Shown here one piece after another: positions 54,201 through 63,238 of a stretch of DNA of 64,000 bases. Within the stretch, counting starts at the first letter, position 1, and each line of letters starts with the position of its first letter. The position numbers and the translations under genes are program-made. The stretch lies in the NCBI GenBank assembly GCA_945862545.1, contig CAMAYS010000001.1, positions 62,001 to 126,000 on the forward strand, given 5' to 3'. Source of the stretch: Casp-actino8 sp945862545. Lineage in GTDB: Bacteria > Actinomycetota > Acidimicrobiia > Acidimicrobiales > Ilumatobacteraceae. A model generated the notes under the pieces. It was not told the DNA's origin. It worked only from the letters and a program-made list of their open reading frames with translations, and ran no database searches.

Positions 54201-56354
54201 ATGCCTATTGCACTTACTGACGAACGGCGCGAACTGGCGACTGTTGCCCGCTCATTTCTTACTGATCGCGACGCCATCGGCGCCGCCCGCGCACTCCTTG
54301 ATCAGCCTGCGCAGACATTGCCACCTTTTTGGGACGAACTTTGCTCGTTGGGGTGGCTGGGTTTGCATCTACCAGAAAGATTCGGAGGGTCTGGTTATTC
54401 CTTGGAAGATCTTGTGGTTGTTCTTGAAGAAATAGGTCGACAACTAGCAGGTGGGCCATTCCTGCCAACGGTGATTGCATCGACGTTCATCAATGATTTT
54501 GGTGCCGAGGAAATGAAAAGCAGTCTTCTTCCTGCGCTGGCCGATGGATCGATGATTGCTGGTGTTGGCTTGAGTGGCTCAATCAAGCGCGACATAGGTG
54601 GTTCTTTGTCTGGTACATCAGGTTTGGTCCTTGGGGGCGAGGTTGCCGACATTGTTTTGGTAGTCGCTGGTGATGATGTTCTCATTATTGAGCCTGATGC
54701 TTTGAAAGTCGTGACGACCAAGAGTATTGATCCATCTGGTCGCGTGGTTCGCCTTGATCTTTCGGATGTCTGTATAAACGATCAACGAGTCATCGTCGGT
54801 GGGGCTCGTGGTCTGCTGACAATCGCCCGGGCACTTACGGTCGCAGAAGCTTCGGGTGGTGCGGCGGCCTGTCTTGATATGGCTGTTGAATATGCCAAGT
54901 TGCGGGAGCAGTTTGGACGGACCATTTCCTACTTCCAAGCCGTCAAACATCACTGTGCGAACATGCTTGTTGACGCTGAACTTGCCGCCGCCGGCGCTTG
55001 GGACGCGGCGCGAGTTGGGGTCACGGGCAATCAGGCGGCGCTGACCGCGGACCTCGCCGCCACTTATGCTCTACCGGCATATCGGCGCTGTGCAGAAAAA
55101 AATATTCAGATCTTGGGTGGAATTGGTTTTACTTGGGAACACAATGCCCACCTCTATCTCCGACGAGCGGCAAATCTTAATGCCTTCATCGGTTCGGATC
55201 ATGTCGCACCCCTAGACGCAGTCCTCTTGATGAATGGCGGAGCGAGCACTCATGCCGGTGTCACACTTCCTCCTGGTTCTGAGCAATACCGCAGCGAGGC
55301 TAGGCGCTTCGGCGAGTTGTATCGCAGTACTCCACCGGGTGAGCGTCGCGAGGCGATGATCAACTCGGGATACTTCATGCCTCACTGGCCTAAGCCATAC
55401 GGTCGTGGTGCGGGGGCGGTTGAGCAATTAATTATTGACGAAGAACTCCCGGATTTGGAGTCACCGGATTTGGGCATCGGAACTTGGGTGTTGTTGACTC
55501 TCATCCAGCACGCAACATCTGAGCAAGCTGAGCGCTGGATCGTGCCAAGCATGCGAGGTGAGATGCGTTGGTGTCAATTGTTCAGTGAGCCAAATGCGGG
55601 TTCAGATGCGGCGGCTATTTCCACAAAGGCAACACGAGTTGACGGTGGATGGTTGGTGACTGGTCAAAAAGTATGGACTAGCGGGGCCATGCAATGCAAT
55701 CGCGGGATGGCTACCGTGCGCACCGATCCAGATGCATCTAAACATCAGGGGGTCTCTATGTTCGCCATCGATCTCACGGTACAAGGGGTTGAGATTCGAC
55801 CGCTGCGCGAGATAACTGGTGAAGAACTTTTTAATGAAGTTTTTTTTGATGAAGTATTCGTGCCTGATGATGACGTAGTCGGACCAGTAAATCAAGGCTG
55901 GACCGTAGCCCGTGCGACTTTGGGGAACGAACGCGTTTCAATAGGGGGGAGCAAGGGAAGTCTTGACTCAATTACCGATGCTGAACTCGTCACGTTGGTG
56001 ATGACGACTGCAGCGGAGAGCACTGCACTCAGGCAAGAGGTCGGTCAAATAGTTGCTGAAGGACATGCCATGCAAGCCTTAAATCTGCGCAATGTTACGC
56101 GTGCAATTACTGGTGGTCCCCCTGGACCAGAGGGTGCTGTCACCAAGTTGTTGTCCGCTGAACATCAGCAACGCGCTTCCTCATTTGCCATGCGGGTAGC
56201 TGCTGATGCTGCAATTTCTGGTGATGATCCGCGTTTTGCGTTCAATTATCTTTTTGCCAAATGTCTTTCAATCGCAGGGGGAACATCGGAGATCACGCGC
56301 AATATTATTTCTGAGCGTATTCTTGGAATGCCGCGCGATCCTTTAGCAAAGTAA
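54201..56354 (+). CDS. fused acyl-CoA dehydrogenase, small domain then large domain
   Basis: 717 residues with two ACAD modules. The N-terminal module (about 1-345) is partner-like: YAKLREQFGRTISYFQAVKH and GGIGFTWEHNAHLYLRRA. The C-terminal module (about 350-717) is a full catalytic type: LFSEPNAGSDAAAISTKAT, GQKVWTSGAMQ and GGTSEITRNIISERILGMP. This order is the reverse of the fusion at 4409-6643, so the two are separate fusion events. It lies between two crotonases in one operon, so dehydrogenation and hydration are probably consecutive. Confidence 0.9.
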   Translation: MPIALTDERRELATVARSFLTDRDAIGAARALLDQPAQTLPPFWDELCSLGWLGLHLPERFGGSGYSLEDLVVVLEEIGRQLAGGPFLPTVIASTFINDFGAEEMKSSLLPALADGSMIAGVGLSGSIKRDIGGSLSGTSGLVLGGEVADIVLVVAGDDVLIIEPDALKVVTTKSIDPSGRVVRLDLSDVCINDQRVIVGGARGLLTIARALTVAEASGGAAACLDMAVEYAKLREQFGRTISYFQAVKHHCANMLVDAELAAAGAWDAARVGVTGNQAALTADLAATYALPAYRRCAEKNIQILGGIGFTWEHNAHLYLRRAANLNAFIGSDHVAPLDAVLLMNGGASTHAGVTLPPGSEQYRSEARRFGELYRSTPPGERREAMINSGYFMPHWPKPYGRGAGAVEQLIIDEELPDLESPDLGIGTWVLLTLIQHATSEQAERWIVPSMRGEMRWCQLFSEPNAGSDAAAISTKATRVDGGWLVTGQKVWTSGAMQCNRGMATVRTDPDASKHQGVSMFAIDLTVQGVEIRPLREITGEELFNEVFFDEVFVPDDDVVGPVNQGWTVARATLGNERVSIGGSKGSLDSITDAELVTLVMTTAAESTALRQEVGQIVAEGHAMQALNLRNVTRAITGGPPGPEGAVTKLLSAEHQQRASSFAMRVAADAAISGDDPRFAFNYLFAKCLSIAGGTSEITRNIISERILGMPRDPLAK

Positions 56355-56390
56355 TCGTGTCAATGACAAGCAAAGAGAGGCAAGGTCACC

Positions 56391-57134
56391 GTGGGTGTTA
56401 TCGCTGAATTGAAAGAGGGAGTCTTACTCCTGACCATTAATCGTCCGGAGGCGGGCAACTCGCTGAATCCTGCAGTGGGTCATGGTCTCGTGGAGGCATT
56501 AAGGGATGCGGCTACAAATCCCGAGGTCCGCACTGTGATTGTGACTGGTGCTGGCGAGAAAATATTCTGTGCAGGCATGGACCTCAAGGCGTTCGCCGCT
56601 GGAGAGGACATGAGTTCGGTGGCTCAGGGATTAGAAATGATTTCATCCTGTCCAAAGCCTGTCATTGCGGCTGTGAATGGTACGGCAGTTGCCGGTGGCT
56701 TTGAAGTGATGATGCGCGCTGACCTAGTTGTCGTTGCCGATCATGCTCGGTTTGGTATCCCAGAGGTCAAAAGGGGCCTTGTTGCTGCTGGTGGTGGGAC
56801 TCGACTACCAACACGTATTCCGCTACAAATCGCTCTCGAGTTAGGTCTCACTGGTGAAACTATTTCAGCCGCGCGAGCACTTGAACTCGGTTTGATTAAC
56901 CGTGTCGTGGCTTCGGCGGATGTCATCCCTACTGCCTTGGAATTGGCGGCGCTCATCTCCGCCAATGGTCCACTGGCTGTACAAGCCACGAAGAAACTGA
57001 TGTTGGAAGAAGTTGGACCCGACAATTCGGCCCATGTTGGCAAAATTGTGGCTTCAGTTTTTGCCAGCGAAGATGCCCGAGAAGGGGCGATGGCTTTCGC
57101 TGAAAAGCGTCCGCCACAATGGAAGGGTCGCTAA
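56391..57134 (+). CDS. enoyl-CoA hydratase (crotonase family)
   Basis: 247 residues from GTG 56391, with AGAGGCAAGG upstream. KIFCAGMDLKAF and NGTAVAGGFEVMMRAD form the oxyanion hole, and both catalytic Glu positions are kept (GFEVM and IPEVKRGL). A true hydratase is likely. Last gene of the crotonase, ACAD fusion, crotonase operon, 37 bases after the ACAD stop. It ends 26 bases before the convergent Ltp2-like gene. Confidence 0.91.
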   Translation: MGVIAELKEGVLLLTINRPEAGNSLNPAVGHGLVEALRDAATNPEVRTVIVTGAGEKIFCAGMDLKAFAAGEDMSSVAQGLEMISSCPKPVIAAVNGTAVAGGFEVMMRADLVVVADHARFGIPEVKRGLVAAGGGTRLPTRIPLQIALELGLTGETISAARALELGLINRVVASADVIPTALELAALISANGPLAVQATKKLMLEEVGPDNSAHVGKIVASVFASEDAREGAMAFAEKRPPQWKGR

Positions 57135-57160
57135 TTTCTCTGAGCAGGAGATTTTCTTGT

Positions 57161-58294
57161 TCAGCCTTTAGTGAGAAGCATTGCGCCAGAAAACATACCG
57201 ACTGCGTTGGCCCAGACGCTGACTTCGGCATTGGCTACTTGTCGCAAGTCGCACTGACCTCGCAATTGGCGTACCGCTTCAATACAAAAGTTTGCTCCAT
57301 GACGCCGTCCAACATTGATAGCACCACCGTCAGTGTTAGTAGGTACTCGTCCACCAAGGCGGGTGTTACCCTCCATCACGAAGTCCCCAGCCTCACCGGG
57401 GCCACATAGTCCAAGTGCTTCAAGCCATTGCAAGGTGATGATGCTGAAACCATCGTATAAGTGAGCAGTGTCAATATCACTAGGTTTGATATCGGTACGC
57501 GCCCACAAGCGTTCGGCGCAGTGAGCGGGTGAGGTGCGAACCATGTCGGGCAGGAGTTCAAAGTTCATATCGTGAGTTGAAGACAACGCCATCGCGTCAA
57601 CCAGCACAACTGGTTGCTTGAGATCGCGGGCGCGCTCTTCAGTCGTGAAGATAACAGCTGAACCAGAATCACACGGATAGTCGCAGTCAAGAATCCGCAA
57701 TGGTCGACTGATGTACGGAAGAGATAAGTAATCGGCGGCACTCAAAGGTTCCTTTTGCAGCGCATCAGGGTTCAGCAAGGCATATTCGCGCTGAACCTCA
57801 GCGAAGCGAGCAAACGTCTCCTCGGTTGCTCCCGTCTCATGCATGTAGCGATTCATCAGTAGACCAGCCCACTGAGTTGGAGAGAAGCATCCGAAGGGAT
57901 ACTGGAATTGGGTGTCACCTGGGCTTGGTGAACCAAGTTGTGCGGTGCCAGCGGCCAGCGCTGCAGACGGCGGCTGTTGCATCATGATTCGAAAAGACAT
58001 CGCCGTTTCGCAGTGACCCTGTGCGACAGCGAGAGCGGCGTGATAAGCGGGGGCAATAAAGGCTGGGGAGACACCAACATTGAGGTTCCACTGCAATTGA
58101 TCAAAGCCGAGCATCCAAGCAAAGTCACTGGAGTCTCCACCCCAAGTTGATGCGCCGTCAATATCTTTTGCAGTGAGACCGGCATCATCAAGGGCTCGTA
58201 CGGCTGCCTGCGCGGCATGATGTCGCTCGCTCAGACCGCTATTGCGGGCGACGTCGGAGTAGCCGACACCAACAATTGCTACCTTGCGACTCAT
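57161..58294 (-). CDS. thiolase-like Ltp2-type aldolase
   Basis: 377 residues of the thiolase superfamily without the nucleophilic Cys: the matching region reads NVGVSPAFIAPAYHAAL, with Ser76. LYDGFSIITLQWLEALG and NTDGGAINVGRRHGANF are typical of Ltp2-like proteins. It overlaps the DUF35 gene by 4 bases (58291-58294), the same arrangement as the steroid side-chain aldolase Ltp2 with its DUF35 partner. It should cleave a beta-hydroxyacyl-CoA by a retro-aldol reaction. Confidence 0.87.
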   Translation of the reverse strand: MSRKVAIVGVGYSDVARNSGLSERHHAAQAAVRALDDAGLTAKDIDGASTWGGDSSDFAWMLGFDQLQWNLNVGVSPAFIAPAYHAALAVAQGHCETAMSFRIMMQQPPSAALAAGTAQLGSPSPGDTQFQYPFGCFSPTQWAGLLMNRYMHETGATEETFARFAEVQREYALLNPDALQKEPLSAADYLSLPYISRPLRILDCDYPCDSGSAVIFTTEERARDLKQPVVLVDAMALSSTHDMNFELLPDMVRTSPAHCAERLWARTDIKPSDIDTAHLYDGFSIITLQWLEALGLCGPGEAGDFVMEGNTRLGGRVPTNTDGGAINVGRRHGANFCIEAVRQLRGQCDLRQVANAEVSVWANAVGMFSGAMLLTKG

Positions 58295-58710
58295 GATACC
58301 ACCGCCGTGAAAACGGGGATTACATAGTTGGTATCAAGTTCTTCAAAGGTCACTTGAACCGGCATGCCAATCTTTATATCCGCATTTTGGACATCAACGA
58401 GGTTGGAAAGCAGATGCAAGCCAGGCTGTTCGTGAAGAGCGATTGTGGCCAAAATATAGGGAGATCGATCAACGAAAAAAGGGTGAAACGGCTTGAATGT
58501 TTCGGTGTAGCTATACAACGTTCCTAATCCCGAGACTTTTTCACCCCGCAAGTCAAAAGATTGACAGTTTCGACATACCGGTCGTGGCAGATGAATAAAG
58601 GTGCCGCAGGATTGGCACCTTTGAATATGCAGTTCACGTTGACGAGCACCTTCCCAGAAGAAAGTGGTTAGTGGATCATTTGGTAGTCCTGGTGGCAATG
58701 CAGTGGCCAT
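58291..58710 (-). CDS. DUF35 zinc-ribbon / OB-fold partner protein
   Basis: 139 residues. Zinc-ribbon Cys32, Cys35, Cys46 and Cys49 (RCQSCG and VCRNCQ), followed by an OB fold with GLGTLYSYTETFKPFHP. It is translationally coupled to the Ltp2-like gene and should form a complex with it, as ChsH2-DUF35 does with Ltp2. A shared palindrome copy (58773-58786) lies 63 bases upstream. Confidence 0.88.
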   Translation of the reverse strand: MATALPPGLPNDPLTTFFWEGARQRELHIQRCQSCGTFIHLPRPVCRNCQSFDLRGEKVSGLGTLYSYTETFKPFHPFFVDRSPYILATIALHEQPGLHLLSNLVDVQNADIKIGMPVQVTFEELDTNYVIPVFTAVVS

Positions 58711-58772
58711 GTTTCCCTCAGTTGTAGATGGCTGGAGTTGAATTATTGCTTAAGTTTATCGTGACCGATTGT

Positions 58773-58786
58773 TGACGCATATGTCA
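58773..58786. promoter_or_regulatory. operator-like palindrome upstream of DUF35-aldolase operon
   Basis: TGACG-CATA-TGTCA, one mismatch from the core; the outer bases extend the dyad (GTTGACG and TGTCAAC). It lies in the 119-base gap between the DUF35 start (58710) and the end of the tandem TetR gene. Confidence 0.62.
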
Positions 58787-58829
58787 ACTCAAATGATAAA
58801 AAGTTGAACTTGAGACGAATTGATTTTCC

Positions 58830-60197
58830 CTACAGGTGGTTATTAGGGAGCATGACATGAGTGACGAAACGCTTTTGGCAAGCAATGATTTGACTATCTG
58901 TCGGTTCCACCTCTGAGCCCAAAGCCTCGTTTGGAAAACTCTCTAAAATGCTGGCGAAGAGCATGCCCATCGCCCCACGGTGCAATGCGTAAGAGCGTCT
59001 CGGCCCGAAAGTCTGCACTATCGAGCGCCCCATTTGATCAACAACGTCGCGCGATGGTCCGAGTAAGAGGGCACTTGTTGGAAACCCCTCAGTCCACACC
59101 CGCAACACACCGGTATAGCGACGTTGCACGGAGAGAAAGTTGCCGAGCCATTCGCTGAGGTCATCCTCGTTACCGCTGAGAACAACTGCTGGATAGCGTT
59201 CAAATAAAGGCACCATCGCCACCGCAGTTTCACTGGAAAGAGCCGCTAATACTTGGTTTTTATCGTCGAAATAGCGGTAAAAGGTACTTCTTGCAGTCCC
59301 TGCTTCGTTGACGATGAGGTCAATATTTGACGCTGCAAAACCATTTTCACTGAAGACTCGAGCCGAAGAATCAAGAAGCCGTCGTACTGTTATTTTGGCT
59401 GCTGCACTGAGGTGGTTGAAGTTTGAGGAGTCCCCTTGCTCACTCTTGGTCGGGAGTAAACCCATGGCCCCGAGATGAGCGATTGGGTAGGAATTGGGGT
59501 GAACTTCCGGCGTGCGTGACGTACTACGGGGCCCAGATTCCAATATTGATCGCGGAGTATCGGGGAAAAGAAACAATTGGGTAGCTGTGGCCAAACTATC
59601 CAGCAACTGATTATCTGTCATGTTTGGTTTATAAACGCAACGCATATAGTTGTATCGATTGTTGAGAGCCAAACACAGGATCGCGGCCGTTCGTGGATCA
59701 TCGCCCGTGTAGCCAGCCGCGGAAATGGCTCTTGAGAGGTGCTTGGTATGGAATTCAGTGAATCCATGCACGGTTGAGCGTATGGGTGCATTTGGGGCAT
59801 TAACATTTGCCCATTCAATGAACATTGGGGCGTATCGCTCAAATACCCAAGACCATTCACCGAGCCACCAGTGCAGGTTGTCGAAGCCATCTATTGTGGG
59901 CCCGAGACGTCCAAGTCGACGCACCACACGGGCAAGTTGCCCGCCAGCTTCAGTCATCAATTCCAAGAAGACTTCTTCTTTACTCTTGAAGTACTGGTAC
60001 ATCGTGGCTCGTGAGATACCAGCTGTTTTAGCCAGGTCATCAACAGCCGTGAAGTGATAACCAAACTCAGAAAAGCAGGCTAGGCCGGCCTCAAGAATAT
60101 CTTGACGGGTTTTAGCTCCGCGAATTCCTATTTTAGGACTTGTTGGACCGTAGCTTGCGCGCCGCTTAAAGATCGCCGCGTCGCGGGCATCACTCAT
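58830..60197 (-). CDS. tandem TetR-family regulator (two TetR modules, Mce3R-like layout)
   Basis: 455 residues from ATG 60197 (GGAAGG upstream; a GTG at 60224 is in frame). There are two complete TetR modules. The first has its helix-turn-helix at about 45-72 (ISRATMYQYFKSKEEVF) and the second at about 285-315 (GTARSTFYRYFDDKNQVL). Ordinary TetR proteins are near 200 residues and dimerise; a fused pair is rare, the known example being Mce3R of Mycobacterium tuberculosis, which controls lipid genes. The shared palindrome lies 49 bases upstream of its start, so it probably regulates itself and the divergent DUF35-aldolase pair. Confidence 0.9.
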   Translation of the reverse strand: MSDARDAAIFKRRASYGPTSPKIGIRGAKTRQDILEAGLACFSEFGYHFTAVDDLAKTAGISRATMYQYFKSKEEVFLELMTEAGGQLARVVRRLGRLGPTIDGFDNLHWWLGEWSWVFERYAPMFIEWANVNAPNAPIRSTVHGFTEFHTKHLSRAISAAGYTGDDPRTAAILCLALNNRYNYMRCVYKPNMTDNQLLDSLATATQLFLFPDTPRSILESGPRSTSRTPEVHPNSYPIAHLGAMGLLPTKSEQGDSSNFNHLSAAAKITVRRLLDSSARVFSENGFAASNIDLIVNEAGTARSTFYRYFDDKNQVLAALSSETAVAMVPLFERYPAVVLSGNEDDLSEWLGNFLSVQRRYTGVLRVWTEGFPTSALLLGPSRDVVDQMGRSIVQTFGPRRSYALHRGAMGMLFASILESFPNEALGSEVEPTDSQIIACQKRFVTHVMLPNNHL

Positions 60198-60245
60198 AAG
60201 AAAAAGACCTTCCGATAACCGCACACTCTAGATTCCCACTAAGGG

Positions 60246-60259
60246 AGACACTAGTGTCA
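60246..60259. promoter_or_regulatory. operator-like palindrome between tandem TetR and DUF35-aldolase genes
   Basis: AGACA-CTAG-TGTCA, one mismatch from the core, with a 12-base perfect dyad GACACTAGTGTC and the extended right flank TGTCAGA. It is 49 bases from the TetR start and 74 bases from the DUF35 start. Confidence 0.68.
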
Positions 60260-60332
60260 GACTACTCGGTAGACATCAACTTAGTACTGGGACTTGATCA
60301 GTTTCTGAGCCCCACTGGGGGAGAGGACAAAC

Positions 60333-60743
60333 ATGAGTTTTCAACCTTTACCGGCAGTCAACGAGGACACTGTCAATTTTTGGAGCAGCGGAGCAGATGG
60401 AGTCTTACGAATCCAACGTTGTGTGCCTTGCCTGACATGGTTCCATCCACCCACTCCGGTCTGTCCCGCATGCTTATCAATGAATGTTGGTCCACAACCG
60501 ACTTCTGGACGCGCGACTGTCGTGGCTTTCAGCGTGAATCACCAACCTTGGTCTCCAGATATGCAGGTACCTTTCGTGGTGGGAGTTGTTGCGATTGATG
60601 ATGCCTCTGGCGTGCAATTGACTACTCGCTTCATTGATGTTGAAGTCACCGAAGTCCGCGTGGGGATGGCAGTGGAAGTCTCATTTCTCCCAGCAGAAGA
60701 TGTTTTCTTGCCGCTGTTTCGTCCCGTAGATAAGGAGTCCTGA
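60333..60743 (+). CDS. DUF35 zinc-ribbon / OB-fold partner protein
   Basis: 136 residues. Zinc-ribbon Cys30, Cys33, Cys44 and Cys47 (RCVPCL and VCPACL), then an OB-fold half with VAFSVNHQPWSP. GGAGAGG precedes ATG 60333. It is 2 bases before the thiolase-like gene and surely works with it. The sequence differs clearly from the DUF35 at 58291, so the two modules are old paralogues rather than a recent duplication. Confidence 0.88.
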   Translation: MSFQPLPAVNEDTVNFWSSGADGVLRIQRCVPCLTWFHPPTPVCPACLSMNVGPQPTSGRATVVAFSVNHQPWSPDMQVPFVVGVVAIDDASGVQLTTRFIDVEVTEVRVGMAVEVSFLPAEDVFLPLFRPVDKES

Positions 60744-60745
60744 TT

Positions 60746-61948
60746 ATGAATCGATATCTCGGTCAGCGCATTGGTGAGAGGGACGCAGTCATCTCCGGTA
60801 TTGGTCGCTCGCAAGTTGGTCGCAAACTCGGTCGCAGTGGATTGTCATTAACAGTCGAGTCTGCCCTACGGGCCATTGAAGACGCTGGCTTAAAGCGTGA
60901 GGATATAGATGGTCTAGCTACTTATCCGGGGCAGATTGATGGATCGCCGGGAATGTCGCCCTGTGGCATTAATGATGTCCAAGATGCACTGCGCTTGAAG
61001 TTAAATTGGTTCGCAGGCGGTGGCGAGGTCCCGGCGCAACTTGGTGCAGTTTTTAATGCCGTTGCAGCAGTCGCTGCTGGTTTAGCGAATCATGTCTTGG
61101 TATTTCGAACTGTCACTGAATCAAGTTCTCAGACTGCGACTCGTCGCGCCAGTGTGGTGGGTGCTGGGAGTGGGCGCATCGGTGGAAGCATGCAATGGAT
61201 GGTGCCTTTTCAAGCGGTCTCAGCATCAAATTGGGTAGGCACATACGCGCAGCGATACATGCACCAGTTTGGATTGACGCGCAAGCAGTTGGGTCAGATT
61301 CCATTGAATCAGCGCCGTCATGGCGCACTGTACGATGAGGCGATCTTTCGAGATCCGATGACGATGGACGACTATCTCGCAGCGCGCATGATTTCCTATC
61401 CGCTTGGTTTATTTGACTGCGATATTCCATGTGATGGATCTTGCGCGGTCATTATTTCCCGTGCTGATGCGGCTAGTTATCTAAAGAACGTCGTTCGTAT
61501 TGAAGCTATTGGTTCTGCGTTGACGGGACGCAACAGTTGGGATCAGAGATCTGATCTCACCGAAACGGCGGCCCACGACTGCGCTCCGATGATGTGGGCA
61601 CGCACCGACCTCAAGGTCGGCGATGTTGATACGGTCCAGTTGTATGATGGATTCTCTTTTCTTACTATCACCTGGCTTGAGGCATTGGGATTCTTCCCTA
61701 AGGGTGAGGCGGGTCCGTGGCTCGAAGCGGGTGAGAAGCGAATTGGACTTGGTGGTGAAATTCCACTGAACACCAACGGTGGCCAACTTTCGGGTGGTCG
61801 CTTGCATGGTTACGGCTATCTCTTTGAAGCCTGCGCCCAGTTACGCGGTGAGGCTACTGGCAGGCAAGTATCTGGGGCCGAGGTCGCTGTAGTAGCGGCC
61901 GGCGGGGGTCCCTTAGGCGGATGCATGTTGCTAACAAAGAATCGCTAA
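60746..61948 (+). CDS. thiolase-like Ltp2-type aldolase
   Basis: 400 residues, thiolase superfamily without the nucleophilic Cys: the region reads NWFAGGGEVPAQLGAVF (about 87-103). QLYDGFSFLTITWLEALGFF and NTNGGQLSGGRLHGYGYL match Ltp2-like proteins. AAGGAG upstream of ATG 60746. Works with the DUF35 protein just before it. This is the third such aldolase in the window and, by its GGQLSGGRLHG motif, the closest to Ltp2. Confidence 0.87.
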   Translation: MNRYLGQRIGERDAVISGIGRSQVGRKLGRSGLSLTVESALRAIEDAGLKREDIDGLATYPGQIDGSPGMSPCGINDVQDALRLKLNWFAGGGEVPAQLGAVFNAVAAVAAGLANHVLVFRTVTESSSQTATRRASVVGAGSGRIGGSMQWMVPFQAVSASNWVGTYAQRYMHQFGLTRKQLGQIPLNQRRHGALYDEAIFRDPMTMDDYLAARMISYPLGLFDCDIPCDGSCAVIISRADAASYLKNVVRIEAIGSALTGRNSWDQRSDLTETAAHDCAPMMWARTDLKVGDVDTVQLYDGFSFLTITWLEALGFFPKGEAGPWLEAGEKRIGLGGEIPLNTNGGQLSGGRLHGYGYLFEACAQLRGEATGRQVSGAEVAVVAAGGGPLGGCMLLTKNR

Positions 61949-61967
61949 TGAATAGGCGGATATCTGT

Positions 61968-63176
61968 TCAGCCGAGAGCGCCCTTTTCACGGTAATCAGA
62001 AATTGCATCCCAGTCCAGACCTGCATCCATGAGAATCGTTTCTGTGTGCTGGCCCAATTCTGGTGCGGCACTTTGAGGGATGGTGGGTTGGTTGTCAAAG
62101 GACATCGGTGATGCCACGATGCGAAAGTCAATGCCATCGTTGTCGGTGAGCCGAGGCATCATCCCGTTTGGTTCGATTTGGGGATGATCGTGCACCTCTT
62201 TCACGCCGAGTACGGGAGCCCATACGCCGCTAAATGTGCCGAGTCTGCGCTTCCATTCGGCAAGATCGGCACGCGCAAAAATCTCATCGAGTATTTGTAC
62301 ACAGACTTCTTTGTTCACAAATCTTGCTGCTGCATCAATGAAGCGCGGATCAACTTTTAGGTTGGGTTCAAGCATAACGTCGCAAAGTTCGCCCCAGAAT
62401 CGATCTGCCTGGAGGAGTACGAGATAGATCCAACGATTGTCGGCCGTCCGGTACCAGTTAGTCAGTGGGTTGCCAGGTTGGGTGCGATCGGGGATCATTG
62501 GTTTGTCTTGATACGGAGCACTGACAAGGTCTGGGCTCATTGACCACATGCCGACATTCATCAATGAAACATCAACGATTGATGTTTCTCCAGAACGTTC
62601 GCGCTTAAACAACGCCATGGCTGTCGCCCCAGCGAGCGTGTTCCCACCCTGTAGATCATAAAAAGCAGGAGGCTGTGGTGGGGGAGTATCGTCGCCGATG
62701 CTGTCAAGCAAACGCTGGGCAAACCCTGATGTGGCCCACCCCGCAGCGAGGTCATAGCCACCAGTATTGCTCATCGGTCCGTGGCTACCCCATCCACTTC
62801 CGCGCACATAAATGATATTTGGATTGACAGCCCTCACATCCTCAACATCGAGTTTCAATTTGGCGCGGACTTCTGGGAGATAGCTCGTGAGAAAGACATC
62901 ACTGACGGCGGCAATCTTCATTAACACCTCGTGTCCCGCTGGATTTGAAAGATCAATCGTGATGCTTTTCTTGCCCCGATTGGGGACTTCATTGAATGGA
63001 TTGGGTCCGTTCTTATCAAGATTCAACATATTTTTCAGAGCTCGTTGGGGATCCCCAGATGGTGGCTCAACCTTGATGACTTCAGCTCCAAGATCGGCCA
63101 AAATAGCTCCCGCGGCGGGTACGAAAGTCCAGGCCGCTACTTCAAGAACACGAACTCCTGCTAACGGCTGCGACAT
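61968..63176 (-). CDS. CaiB/BaiF (class III) CoA-transferase
   Basis: 402 residues, single domain. GVRVLEVAAWTFVPAAGAIL at the start, NRGKKSITIDL, and the GPMSNTGGYDLAAG segment with candidate catalytic Asp142. It transfers CoA between two acids via an aspartyl-CoA intermediate. ATG 63176 has AGAGGA upstream; the frame to 63221 overlaps the half-site TGTCAGA. Divergent from the MaoC pair, with the shared palindrome in the 150-base gap. Confidence 0.9.
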   Translation of the reverse strand: MSQPLAGVRVLEVAAWTFVPAAGAILADLGAEVIKVEPPSGDPQRALKNMLNLDKNGPNPFNEVPNRGKKSITIDLSNPAGHEVLMKIAAVSDVFLTSYLPEVRAKLKLDVEDVRAVNPNIIYVRGSGWGSHGPMSNTGGYDLAAGWATSGFAQRLLDSIGDDTPPPQPPAFYDLQGGNTLAGATAMALFKRERSGETSIVDVSLMNVGMWSMSPDLVSAPYQDKPMIPDRTQPGNPLTNWYRTADNRWIYLVLLQADRFWGELCDVMLEPNLKVDPRFIDAAARFVNKEVCVQILDEIFARADLAEWKRRLGTFSGVWAPVLGVKEVHDHPQIEPNGMMPRLTDNDGIDFRIVASPMSFDNQPTIPQSAAPELGQHTETILMDAGLDWDAISDYREKGALG

Positions 63177-63238
63177 GATTTCCTCTTTCGGTGTTCTGCT
63201 TCTTGAAGCGATGATGGACATGTGTCAGACTTACATTC

